Below, piece by piece: positions 31,962 through 39,673 of a DNA stretch of 46,078 nt. The notes beneath the pieces are model-generated. The model worked only from the letters and a program-made list of their open reading frames with translations. It did not search any database and was not told the origin of the DNA. Each line of letters starts with the position of its first letter. Position 1 is the stretch's first letter. The position numbers and the translations under genes were made by a program. Origin of the DNA: a virus. The stretch covers positions 1-46,078 of IMG/VR virus record IMGVR_UViG_3300044679_000230; one strand, 5' to 3'.

Positions 31962-33512
31962 ATGTCGATAGCCTCCCCGATCTGGGTAAACCAGACTTCC
32001 GAAACCACTGGACTTGATGCCTATAATCTTGATGCGCCCAGCACGGAGTATCTGAGCTTCCGGTCGCGCTATGCGAATAGCGCTCGTGTTCCATTTGTGG
32101 CTACTGACGGCAGCAACTTCGAGGTGGGCATCGGGCGGCTCGTCTACGGGTCACCCGATCAGATCACCCGAGATATCATCGTCTCATCCTCGAACGCGGG
32201 ATCGGCGGTTAGCTGGCTCACCGGCACTCGTCAGGTCTACGCGTTCGAGCTTTCAGGGTCCGCGTACCCGCTCCCGTTCACGATCGGGTTCACGCTCGAT
32301 CAGTCCTATTGGGGCAGCGATCTCGTCTTCACCGGCAACGAGCCGCAGACGCTCACCCTGCCCGCCTTGAACACGGTACCCGCCGGGTGGGCATTCACCC
32401 TGAAGAACTCATCCAACGCGCTGCTCACCCTGGCTCCGCAAGACACCGATCAGATTGAGAACTTCGGCACCGGCTCCGAGTGGATCGTGCCGCCCGGCGC
32501 GGGCGCACAGGTCACACCCGATCAGACTAGCGTGCTGTGGCGGCTGATCTCGATCACCCCGCCAAAGGCAGGCATCGGCAACGTCACCGACTTCACGAGC
32601 GATGTGACCGCGCATGTCTCGTCCTGGAATAACGTCTACATCTTCACCGGGTCATCGGCGGCATCGCTGACCTTGCCGGTCTTTGACGATGTGCCTGATG
32701 GCTATCTGATCGAGCTAAAGAACGACGGGACAGCGCCCGTCACGATCATGCCCGCCGATACGGGCACCGACGCGATCGAGGACCTCGGCGCTGGCGTCGG
32801 CTTTACCGTCCATTGCAATGCCAGCATGCAAATCCGTCCCGATCATACGGTGTGGCGGATTCTTCAAACCTTCCCGCACGGTTACGACCGGGTGACCGTC
32901 GTCACGGCGTCCGGGACCGTGACGCCTGCGCTCAACCAGTCCGTCATTGTCATCAACAAGACGGTTCCTGCCGCGACCGCCGTGACGCTTCCGACGAGTC
33001 CGCCAGTCGGTAAGACCTACTCGATTATCGACGGCGCGGGTAACGCGAACACCTACAACATCACCCTTTCCGGCTCCGCGAACATCGACGGCTCGGCAAC
33101 CTACGTCGTATCGACGAATTGGGGCTCTGCGGCCCTGATCTGGAATGGCACGATCTGGAACGTTCTGAACCGTGTCGTCCCCGCGCCCTCGAACACGCAG
33201 CCCATTCGCGTAATCACGTCGGGATCGTCCGTGACGGCGACAGACTCCGATGGCGTTATCGTGATGAATTTGGGGACGCCCGCCGCATCCACCGTGGCCC
33301 TTCCTGCGTCGCCGCTGACCGGCCAGTCGATCACCGTCGTGGACGGCGCGGGAAATGCCTACACCTACAACATCACCGTTACGGCGAGTGCCACGATCAA
33401 TGGGAATTCGTCGTGGACGATCGGGTCCAACTACAACGCGGTCACGTTCGCCTATAACGGTTCGACCTGGAATGTAATCAACCGCTTCACCAACGGCGCA
33501 TTTGGATTGTGA
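31962..33512 (+). CDS. tail fibre-like / surface protein with repeats
   Basis: 516 residues. The N-terminus (DRPS-free but with EVGIGRLVYGSPDQITRDII and SSSNAGSAVSWLTGTRQVYAF) is a common phage fibre-attachment domain. Later there are two repeats of about 85 residues, each with DGAGNA, TYNIT, a Ser/Ala strand and YNG or WNG followed by WNVINR or WNVLNR, typical of fibre shafts. It would bind host surface or decorate the virion. Single-gene unit. Confidence 0.75.
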   Translation: MSIASPIWVNQTSETTGLDAYNLDAPSTEYLSFRSRYANSARVPFVATDGSNFEVGIGRLVYGSPDQITRDIIVSSSNAGSAVSWLTGTRQVYAFELSGSAYPLPFTIGFTLDQSYWGSDLVFTGNEPQTLTLPALNTVPAGWAFTLKNSSNALLTLAPQDTDQIENFGTGSEWIVPPGAGAQVTPDQTSVLWRLISITPPKAGIGNVTDFTSDVTAHVSSWNNVYIFTGSSAASLTLPVFDDVPDGYLIELKNDGTAPVTIMPADTGTDAIEDLGAGVGFTVHCNASMQIRPDHTVWRILQTFPHGYDRVTVVTASGTVTPALNQSVIVINKTVPAATAVTLPTSPPVGKTYSIIDGAGNANTYNITLSGSANIDGSATYVVSTNWGSAALIWNGTIWNVLNRVVPAPSNTQPIRVITSGSSVTATDSDGVIVMNLGTPAASTVALPASPLTGQSITVVDGAGNAYTYNITVTASATINGNSSWTIGSNYNAVTFAYNGSTWNVINRFTNGAFGL

Positions 33513-33520
33513 CGACGAAC

Positions 33521-33528
33521 CTAAATAG
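33521..33528 (+). promoter_or_regulatory. TAAATA-type late promoter candidate (small RNA?)
   Basis: CTAAATAG just after the fibre gene stop; no reading frame follows before the terminator at 33630. Confidence 0.45.
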
Positions 33529-33534
33529 CCGGGA

Positions 33535-33652
33535 CAAGACGGCAAGTGTCCAGGTTTTCAGTCATTTCCGAACAACACCGTCAACCGGCAGCATCGACAT
33601 ATCCTTCGGAGCGTGGCCGGTAAACAAGCTCCGGGCCGGAGCGGTTTTTCTC
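33535..33652 (+). ncRNA. candidate small RNA
   Basis: About 118 nt between an octamer and an intrinsic terminator without a credible gene. It could also be simply the 3' end of the fibre mRNA. Confidence 0.4.
33630..33652 (+). terminator. intrinsic terminator
   Basis: GCTCCG (33630-33635) and CGGAGC (33639-33644), 3-nt loop, then GG and five T. Confidence 0.7.
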
Positions 33653-33878
33653 TCGTAGAGTTGTGGTAACGCTCGAAGGAAATGCATCACCCGATCCGGC
33701 TCGGAGCCCGCTTCGAGGTCTCATGCAAAGCGCGAGCACCATCCCATAGGGGGGTCTCGGCGCTGCCAGAACCTCCGTTTGAAGACCGCCCCCCAATGAC
33801 TCTCATGTGTCCACGAAAACCCGGTCGCCTCGAATCGGCCAGTTTCCACAAAATGAAACGACGGGTTCCCCGAACAAC
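33653..33878. other. non-coding stretch before the terminase unit
   Basis: 226 nt with no convincing gene: the short frames on both strands have poor composition and no family. I see no promoter other than the octamer at 33879. Confidence 0.5.
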
Positions 33879-33886
33879 GTAAATAC
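33879..33886 (+). promoter_or_regulatory. TAAATA-type late promoter, hairpin class
   Basis: GTAAATAC forming the left part of a hairpin before GTG 33917. Confidence 0.65.
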
Positions 33887-33911
33887 CCCGCAACATTTTC
33901 TCGGGGTTTAC
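33879..33911 (+). promoter_or_regulatory. ribosome-site-masking hairpin
   Basis: GTAAATACCCCG (33879-33890) pairs with CGGGGTTTAC (33902-33911), with TA bulged. GGGGT in the right arm lies 9 nt before the GTG start. Predicted transcription start (near 33892) is just past the left arm. Confidence 0.62.
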
Positions 33912-33916
33912 TACAG

Positions 33917-34216
33917 GTGTTCGACACACTCAATAACTTCAACGCAAACTCGGCATCGTTTCTTGCGCATCTGGAAAAACTTCCGGACCCGCCGAGTGTC
34001 GAAGACGCCGATCTGCTCACGTCGCTCATCAAGTCGTTGGGCTACTTCGCGGACGGTTTTCGGCTGCTCGCTCAGCTTGCCAACGAGCGCAACGATCCGG
34101 ACCGCGACACGACCGCCTCTACCGCGAGGGCAATCGCCGCACGGATCGAGCATCGGCGGGACCAGTACGCGCGGCGGCTTCTCGCACTCACCCCGCATGG
34201 CGGGCTGCCGAATTGA
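33917..34216 (+). CDS. hypothetical phage protein
   Basis: 99 residues from GTG 33917, helical (FLAHLEKLPDPPSVEDADLL, then RAIAARIEHRRDQYARRL). No family recognised. First gene of the packaging unit, under a hairpin-class octamer. Confidence 0.6.
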   Translation: MFDTLNNFNANSASFLAHLEKLPDPPSVEDADLLTSLIKSLGYFADGFRLLAQLANERNDPDRDTTASTARAIAARIEHRRDQYARRLLALTPHGGLPN

Positions 34217-34599
34217 GCGCCGACGAAGCTCTGTTCGAGCCATTCCGCCCGCGTCGCCCGATGGACGACTACCGGGTCATCACAATCAACGGGTACGTCA
34301 ATGTGCTCAAGGTGCCTCCGGATGCGGTCTCCGGATACGAGGTCTATGCGATCATCCTTCAGGATCGAACTCGGATCGAGTTCCGCTACGGCCTCCGGTT
34401 CTTCCAGACGACGGAAGCCTTTGATGCATGGGTGGATCGGATCAATGAGGGGGGAGCCGAGGCGAGAGACTTCGCCTACATCGGGTTCGACGGTTCGCCG
34501 GATCGCTTCGCCGATCCGGATGAGTTGACCGCCCTCATCCACGATTGTTGGGAAATCTACACACTGCGCGAGGCGCTGTTTGATGGCGCGCCCGCGTAA
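34213..34599 (+). CDS. hypothetical phage protein
   Basis: 128 residues; I keep TTG 34213, which overlaps the preceding stop (TTGA), but ATG 34261 is possible. Mixed alpha/beta (YRVITINGYVNVLKVPPDAV, IILQDRTRIEFRYGLRFFQT). No family recognised. It overlaps the terminase small subunit gene by 17 nt. Confidence 0.6.
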   Translation: MSADEALFEPFRPRRPMDDYRVITINGYVNVLKVPPDAVSGYEVYAIILQDRTRIEFRYGLRFFQTTEAFDAWVDRINEGGAEARDFAYIGFDGSPDRFADPDELTALIHDCWEIYTLREALFDGAPA

Positions 34600-34963
34600 G
34601 CCCACCGCGATCCTGGAAGCGAACGGTGCATTCGACAAGAACCCGCAACGCCGCCGTCAGGACCTCGCCTCGAACGAGCCGATCGGAGCACCACCCCACT
34701 GGCTGACCGACGCCGAGGCCACGATCTGGCGAGAGACCGTCCTGATCGCGCCGGTCGGTCTGTTCACAGCACCCGATCGGTACATGCTCGCGCAGTTCTG
34801 TGAGCTTCAGGCGAAGCTCGAAAAGCGGGTCATCAACACGACCGAACGGAACATCCTCACCCGGCTAATTGCCGCGATGGGGATGACACCGGCTGACCGG
34901 AGCCGGGTGTCCGCATCACCCCAAAAACAAGAAAATGACCCCGACAACGAGTTCGCCAACTGA
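34583..34963 (+). CDS. terS: terminase small subunit, P27 type
   Basis: 126 residues. The start ARPRKPTAILEANGAFDKNP and the middle (PPHWLTDAEATIWRE, LFTAPDRYMLAQFCEL, MGMTPADRSRV) are the P27 family pattern of DNA-recognising terminase small subunits. Overlaps the large subunit gene by 29 nt. Confidence 0.88.
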   Translation: MARPRKPTAILEANGAFDKNPQRRRQDLASNEPIGAPPHWLTDAEATIWRETVLIAPVGLFTAPDRYMLAQFCELQAKLEKRVINTTERNILTRLIAAMGMTPADRSRVSASPQKQENDPDNEFAN

Positions 34964-37019
34964 TCGGAGCACGGCTCATCAGTACGACAGATGGCGGGGC
35001 ACCAGCGCATCACGCGGATATGACCGGAAATGGAAGAAGCTCCGGGACGCGTATCTCGCCGAGCATCCTCTGTGCGAGGTCTGCTCGACACCCGATAGCC
35101 CGGTCATCGCGACCCTCGTTCACCACGTCATCCCGGTAGAGGAAGCACCGGAGCGGCTGCTCGATCCGACCAACCTCCAATCAGTCTGTGACCCCTGCCA
35201 CGAGCGTACCCACGTCCGACTCAGATCACCACGTAGGAAGCGCGCAGAGCCCGCTACAGCGCCGAAACGTCGCCGGGCCGTCAGAGCCAGCCCAAAGATC
35301 GATCACGCCGTCAGCGAGGCGCAGGCAGACCCGCACTGCCGGATCGGGTGGCGCTATGCGGAGGATGTTGTCGCCGGTCAGGTCATCGCGGGAAAGCACA
35401 CCCGGCAAGCCTGTGAACGGGCACTCCGCGACTACCACCGAGCCGGGACGCCGAAGTTCGCCTATGTGTTCGACGCCGAGAAGGCGTCACCGATCTGCCG
35501 GTTCGCCGAGCGCTGCGTCCATACGAAGGGCGAGCTTGCCGGTGAGTACATCAAGCTCGAACCGTGGCAGGTCTTCATCCTCATCCAGCTTTGGGGCTGG
35601 TATCACGATCGGGGTGCGCGATCCGGGAAGCGCCGCTTCCGCCGGGCGTACATCGAGATCGCACGCGGCAACGGGAAGTCGCTACTGCTGACGATCATGG
35701 GGCTCTACGTGCTCGTGACGGAGCGCGGTGCCCCGGAGGTGTACTCGGCGGCGATCTCGCGCGATCAGGCGAAGGAAATTTGGCTGCCTGCGAAGCTCAT
35801 GATGGAGCAGCACCCGGACAAAGCCGCGAAATGGGGTATCGAGACCAGCCAGACCGCGATCACCAGCAAGAGGACCGGCGGGCGCTTCCTACCGATCTCA
35901 TCGGAGGCCGCGAATGCCGAAGGCAAGACGCCCTCGATCGGACTCGTGGACGAGCTTCACGTCCATCCGGACGATCGTCTCTACAACGTCGTCCAGCGTG
36001 GCTGCGCGAAGCGCGCGGAAAGTATGCTCGTCTCGATCACCACGGCGGGCTCGAACATCTCCGGGGTCTGCTACGAGAAGCGGGACTATCTGCTCAAGGT
36101 GTTGGAAGGCACCCTCGAAGACGAGTCCCTGTTCGGCGTCGTCTACACGATCGACGACAGCGATGACTGGAAAGACCCGAAAGTCTGGCCGAAGGCCAAT
36201 CCCAACCTCAACATCAGCATCGACGAAGACTCGATCCGGGTTGCCGTCGCCGAAGCCATCAACAGCCCGATCAGCCAGAACGACGTAAAGACCAAGCACC
36301 TGAACATCTGGTGTCAGGCGTCGGTCGCGTGGCTCTCGATGGAGGCATGGGCTCGGTGCGGCGGTGATCTCGATCTCGCCGAGTTCGAGGGTCAGCCGTG
36401 CTGGGTTGGGCTCGATCTTTCCACCCGGAGCGATATCACCGCGAAGGTGCTGCTGTTCCGGCGCGACGGGTCGGATGGCGGTCAACCGCGCTGGTTCATG
36501 TTCCCCCGGCATTACGTGCCAGCGATGACGCTCGATCAGAACGTCTCGTACCGGAAATGGCAGGGCCAGGGATTCATGAAAACGACCCCCGGCGAGGTCA
36601 CGAACTTCGATCAGATCGAGGCCGATCTCATCGAGGACACGAAGCGGTTCGACGTTCGAGGCGTGGCCGTTGAGTCCTGGCAGAGCGCCCAACTCAAGCA
36701 GCACATCGAGGAACTCGGTCTGCCCGTGTATGAGGTCCGGAACGTCTACTCGATGATGTCCGCTCCGATGAAAGAGATGGAGGCACTGATCCTCGATCGG
36801 CGGTTCCACCACGACCGGCGGGATGATTGCCTCAACTGGCAAGCCTCCAACGTGATCGCCCGGACCGACTACAAGGGCAATGTGACCCCGGATAAGGAAT
36901 TCCCTCGGAACAAGATCGACTCTGTCGTCGCGGCGCTATTCGGCCTCAGCATCGCGATCTCCGAACCGGAGCCTCAATACCTGGAAGATGAGGGCGTGGG
37001 CATCGTCTGGCTAAGATAG
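34935..37019 (+). CDS. terL: HNH nuclease fused to terminase large subunit
   Basis: 694 residues in one frame. Residues about 15-100 are a complete HNH domain: GYDRKWKKLRDAYLAEHPLC, CEVC, LVHHVIPVEE, DPTNLQSVCDPCHERTH. A basic linker (about 100-125) leads into an HK97-type terminase: AEDVVAGQVIAGKHTRQACE, Walker A in EIARGNGKSLLL (near 242-248), Walker B in GLVDELHVH (near 334-340), nuclease residues in WVGLDLSTRSDIT, VAVESWQS and NKIDSVVAALFGLS. In related phages HNH and TerL are separate neighbouring genes. Packages DNA into the prohead. Confidence 0.92.
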   Translation: MTPTTSSPTDRSTAHQYDRWRGTSASRGYDRKWKKLRDAYLAEHPLCEVCSTPDSPVIATLVHHVIPVEEAPERLLDPTNLQSVCDPCHERTHVRLRSPRRKRAEPATAPKRRRAVRASPKIDHAVSEAQADPHCRIGWRYAEDVVAGQVIAGKHTRQACERALRDYHRAGTPKFAYVFDAEKASPICRFAERCVHTKGELAGEYIKLEPWQVFILIQLWGWYHDRGARSGKRRFRRAYIEIARGNGKSLLLTIMGLYVLVTERGAPEVYSAAISRDQAKEIWLPAKLMMEQHPDKAAKWGIETSQTAITSKRTGGRFLPISSEAANAEGKTPSIGLVDELHVHPDDRLYNVVQRGCAKRAESMLVSITTAGSNISGVCYEKRDYLLKVLEGTLEDESLFGVVYTIDDSDDWKDPKVWPKANPNLNISIDEDSIRVAVAEAINSPISQNDVKTKHLNIWCQASVAWLSMEAWARCGGDLDLAEFEGQPCWVGLDLSTRSDITAKVLLFRRDGSDGGQPRWFMFPRHYVPAMTLDQNVSYRKWQGQGFMKTTPGEVTNFDQIEADLIEDTKRFDVRGVAVESWQSAQLKQHIEELGLPVYEVRNVYSMMSAPMKEMEALILDRRFHHDRRDDCLNWQASNVIARTDYKGNVTPDKEFPRNKIDSVVAALFGLSIAISEPEPQYLEDEGVGIVWLR

Positions 37020-37030
37020 GAAGACGAGTC

Positions 37031-37145
37031 GTCAAAGCTGTCACTTGCGCGCGCGTAAACAGATTACACCGACGATATGGTCGATAGAGGAAGAAGAAGG
37101 CCGAACAAAAAATTTATGTTCGCGCACGCGAGTGACAGCTTTGAC
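37031..37145. repeat. 25-bp inverted repeat between convergent genes
   Basis: Left arm 37031-37055 starts GTCAAAGCTGTCACT and right arm 37121-37145 ends AGTGACAGCTTTGAC; 23 of 25 positions are complementary, 65 nt apart. The centre is A-rich (aaaaaatttatg near 37107). It lies between terL and the convergent DUF3987 gene. Possible bidirectional terminator, replication or processing site. Confidence 0.75.
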
Positions 37146-37168
37146 AACTCACCCATCGATGGTTGCTC

Positions 37169-39124
37169 CTAATACGCATCGACCACCACCTTCGATTGAT
37201 TGGCGATCTTTTCCCGGATTGCGGCCCGTCGCTCCCGTTCCTGTTCGGCACGCTCCGCGTATTTCGTATGGACGATCGGATTGACCACGTAGGTGATCGA
37301 GTTGACCTGTCGTCCCGGAACTACGGTCAGCCAGTTCGCATCGACCAATCCATCGACGGCGCGTTCGAGCCGCTTGCGGTGCTTGTCGAATTCCGGCTTC
37401 GCCCGGTAGAGGTCGCGAGCCGTCAAGCGCTCCGAGTGGTGGGCGAGGATGTGATCGGCGATCCATCGGACATCACTCCCGCTGGCGTCGTATTCGTCAA
37501 AATACCGGGAGTAGATGCGGATCGCGTTTGGGATCAAGAACTGCATCATCAGATCGTGAACGCGTTTCGCGGTCTCGCCCGACACGATCATCCGATCATC
37601 GGCCAGCATGTACCCGTGCTGCTCATGGTAATCCACGAGGTGCATCACCAGCACGAGGCGGGCGAACTGCCCATGTAGCTTCGCCGCGTGCGCCCGGAAG
37701 GCCGGTGACAGCACGGGGAGCGATTTCAGCGCGTAGGTGATCCGCTCGATGCGCTCGCGGTACGGCTCTGCCGCCCCTGACAGCGTAATCGGTTCGCCGT
37801 TGTACGTCTGGTTTACGAGGAAGCGGATCATCTGCTCGTACTGCGAGATCGCCTCCCGGTCGGGCTGGCGATGCGATCCCATCGACACGGTGCCAATCTC
37901 GTAGACGAGAAACCGCTGCATCAGACCGTCATCGGTCAGGCCGGGTGCCATAGATGCGAGCTTGTTCTCCTGTACCTTGCCGACGATGCAGGCGGACCAG
38001 TTCCGGATGTTGCCGTGCCTGCCGACGCGATCGACGGGGAGCGACCCGCCATCCCACAGCTTGAGCGCATTCGGGCGATCCTTGCCGCTCTTGCCGCGAT
38101 AGGCGTCAAAACTGCCCGTAAACGCGGCCAGTTCGTCAATCTTCAGGAGGATGCCGCGAGGGTTATCCAGGAGGATTTCCTGCAATGACTCCATAGTGTA
38201 GTCGGTCGCAACGAGCCGCCGCAGCGCGGGCTCTTCGGGCTCGACGGGCGGTTCGCCTGGGTCATCGCCCTTGCCGTTGAGCGCGCTGGCCTTCTGGTTC
38301 TCCCACGACTTCAGCGCGACTTTATACGCGCCCATCTGGCGGCTATACGCGGTTCGAGCTTCATCATCCTGTTCACGCCATTCACGTTCTATGTGTTCGA
38401 GCGGAGCCGCCGCCGCATTGAGTGCCGCCGTGTGCGTGACGCCCGGATCACCGACTGCCTTGCACCACAGCCTCGCGCTCTCTGTCCAGGTCCAGTCGTC
38501 GGTATGCTGGATGACGATTTGATCGTCGATCGCAGCCGCCGATACCGCGAGTGACGCCATTGCGACCGTTGCCGGGGTGATCCCCATGCGATCAGCCGTA
38601 TCCCAGGCGAAGTCCCGGATCGCCTTCGGCAGCATGTCTGGGCTCAGCACCGGCTCCGGCGTCAGCGTGCCGAACAAATCCACGGGATCATGCGCGCCTT
38701 CTACGCGGGCATTCTCTGCTTCCGGCCTGACATCAGCATTGGTGGGCCGGTTCTCCGTCTCTTCCGTGGGGAGTGTGAAATTCGGGCGATATGGTTCGCC
38801 CTTGGCGGGATCACGATCCCAATCGTCGCAATCGTCCTGTATCCGCTCCCAGATCGTCTTGAGCGCGAGCGGACGATTGAACCATTGCTTTTCCGGGATA
38901 TCGAGCTTCCATGACTCTTCGAGCTTGACGGCGTGCTCCTGTTCCCAGGTTGCGACGATCTCCCGGTATCGCCGGTCGCAATGCTCCCGATATGCTTGGT
39001 CTGTCGGGAATTTCCGTTTCTCGCGCTCTATTAGCTCCGCCTGCCACGCATAAACAGTGACCATACGTGGTGCCGAAGTATTGCCGAGATCGGCAGTCTG
39101 ACCTAAATACTCTGTATCACTCAT
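37169..39124 (-). CDS. DUF3987-family replication protein (helicase/primase-associated)
   Basis: 651 residues from ATG 39124. The N-terminus is divergent; residues about 190-470 match DUF3987: SARLWCKAVGDPGVTHTAAL (P-loop position), ILLDNPRGILLKIDELAAF with Walker B, YRGKSGKDRPNALKLWDGG, ACIVGKVQENKLASM and DGLMQRFLV. The expected P-loop lysine is a histidine. Such proteins act in phage DNA replication. Late-type promoter absent; an octamer on the opposite strand at 39103 could make antisense RNA over its start. Confidence 0.78.
   Translation of the reverse strand: MSDTEYLGQTADLGNTSAPRMVTVYAWQAELIEREKRKFPTDQAYREHCDRRYREIVATWEQEHAVKLEESWKLDIPEKQWFNRPLALKTIWERIQDDCDDWDRDPAKGEPYRPNFTLPTEETENRPTNADVRPEAENARVEGAHDPVDLFGTLTPEPVLSPDMLPKAIRDFAWDTADRMGITPATVAMASLAVSAAAIDDQIVIQHTDDWTWTESARLWCKAVGDPGVTHTAALNAAAAPLEHIEREWREQDDEARTAYSRQMGAYKVALKSWENQKASALNGKGDDPGEPPVEPEEPALRRLVATDYTMESLQEILLDNPRGILLKIDELAAFTGSFDAYRGKSGKDRPNALKLWDGGSLPVDRVGRHGNIRNWSACIVGKVQENKLASMAPGLTDDGLMQRFLVYEIGTVSMGSHRQPDREAISQYEQMIRFLVNQTYNGEPITLSGAAEPYRERIERITYALKSLPVLSPAFRAHAAKLHGQFARLVLVMHLVDYHEQHGYMLADDRMIVSGETAKRVHDLMMQFLIPNAIRIYSRYFDEYDASGSDVRWIADHILAHHSERLTARDLYRAKPEFDKHRKRLERAVDGLVDANWLTVVPGRQVNSITYVVNPIVHTKYAERAEQERERRAAIREKIANQSKVVVDAY
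39103..39110 (+). promoter_or_regulatory. TAAATA-type late promoter candidate, antisense
   Basis: CTAAATAC on the plus strand, inside codons 5-8 of the minus-strand replication gene, with a perfect terminator 82 nt downstream. Confidence 0.45.
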
Positions 39125-39228
39125 GACCCCATGTACTCTCCATGCAAAAGGGTTGCGGTTGTACTCTTCCAATCTTCGTCTTCCGTGATAGCCGCTCGGA
39201 CCTAATCCTTCCGAGCGGTTTTCTTTTT
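39117..39228 (+). ncRNA. candidate antisense RNA over the replication gene start
   Basis: About 110 nt between octamer and terminator, covering the first codons and ribosome site of the DUF3987 gene on the opposite strand. It includes a possible 20-codon frame (ATG 39123 to TGA 39186) with no known product. Confidence 0.4.
39192..39228 (+). terminator. intrinsic terminator (plus strand)
   Basis: Perfect 9-bp stem CCGCTCGGA (39192-39200) and TCCGAGCGG (39210-39218), followed by TTTTCTTTTT. The T-run is on the plus strand only, and no annotated plus-strand gene ends here. Confidence 0.85.
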
Positions 39229-39579
39229 GATCCAGTCGATGACGACGGCTGGATCGTAGTAGTAGAACTTCCCGAACTTGCGAGCGGCGGGTCCGGTGCC
39301 GAGTGAATGAACCCGCGCGAGGGCGCTGATCCCGATCCGGAAGCCGTCTGCGCGGAGCCGATCGGTCATCTCTCGCCGGGTCAACCATCCAACTGGCGGC
39401 ACCTGCTCTCGCGCCCACGCCGCCGCCGATCGCCAGCAATAGAAAATCGGTCGCCCGATCCGCTGACATGCCGGTCCTTTCCCCCGGTAGGAGAGGTTGG
39501 CAAGTTCATGATGGGAAATCTCGAAGAATTGGCGGCTGATCTCCCGCGCCGTCTGCTCCCGCGTCAACAAATCATCCAT
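39202..39579 (-). CDS. double helix-turn-helix protein (excisionase-like)
   Basis: 125 residues from ATG 39579. Two similar halves each have a HTH pattern and an aromatic wing: LTREQTAREISRQF with RPIFYCWRSAAAWARE, and LTRREMTDRLRADG with KFGKFYYYDPAVVIDWIKK. This resembles MerR-type HTH_17/AlpA/excisionase proteins in tandem. Could be an excisionase or regulator. Upstream of and co-directional with the replication gene. Confidence 0.65.
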   Translation of the reverse strand: MDDLLTREQTAREISRQFFEISHHELANLSYRGKGPACQRIGRPIFYCWRSAAAWAREQVPPVGWLTRREMTDRLRADGFRIGISALARVHSLGTGPAARKFGKFYYYDPAVVIDWIKKKTARKD

Positions 39580-39661
39580 CTTTGGCACACCTGATCCCTC
39601 GCTATTTGCTCGATACTTACACGTATATAGGCCAAACATCTTGCCGAGCGACAAGTTTGAG

Positions 39662-39669
39662 ATAAATAC
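39662..39669 (+). promoter_or_regulatory. TAAATA-type late promoter, leaderless class
   Basis: ATAAATAC, 4 nt (ACTC) before GTG 39674, no Shine-Dalgarno. The only leaderless candidate with a GTG start. Confidence 0.62.
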
Positions 39670-39673
39670 ACTC

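Noticed and set aside
33682-33929. Short frames on both strands before the terminase unit
   Set aside because: No family, poor composition, and they run through the octamer and hairpin at 33879.
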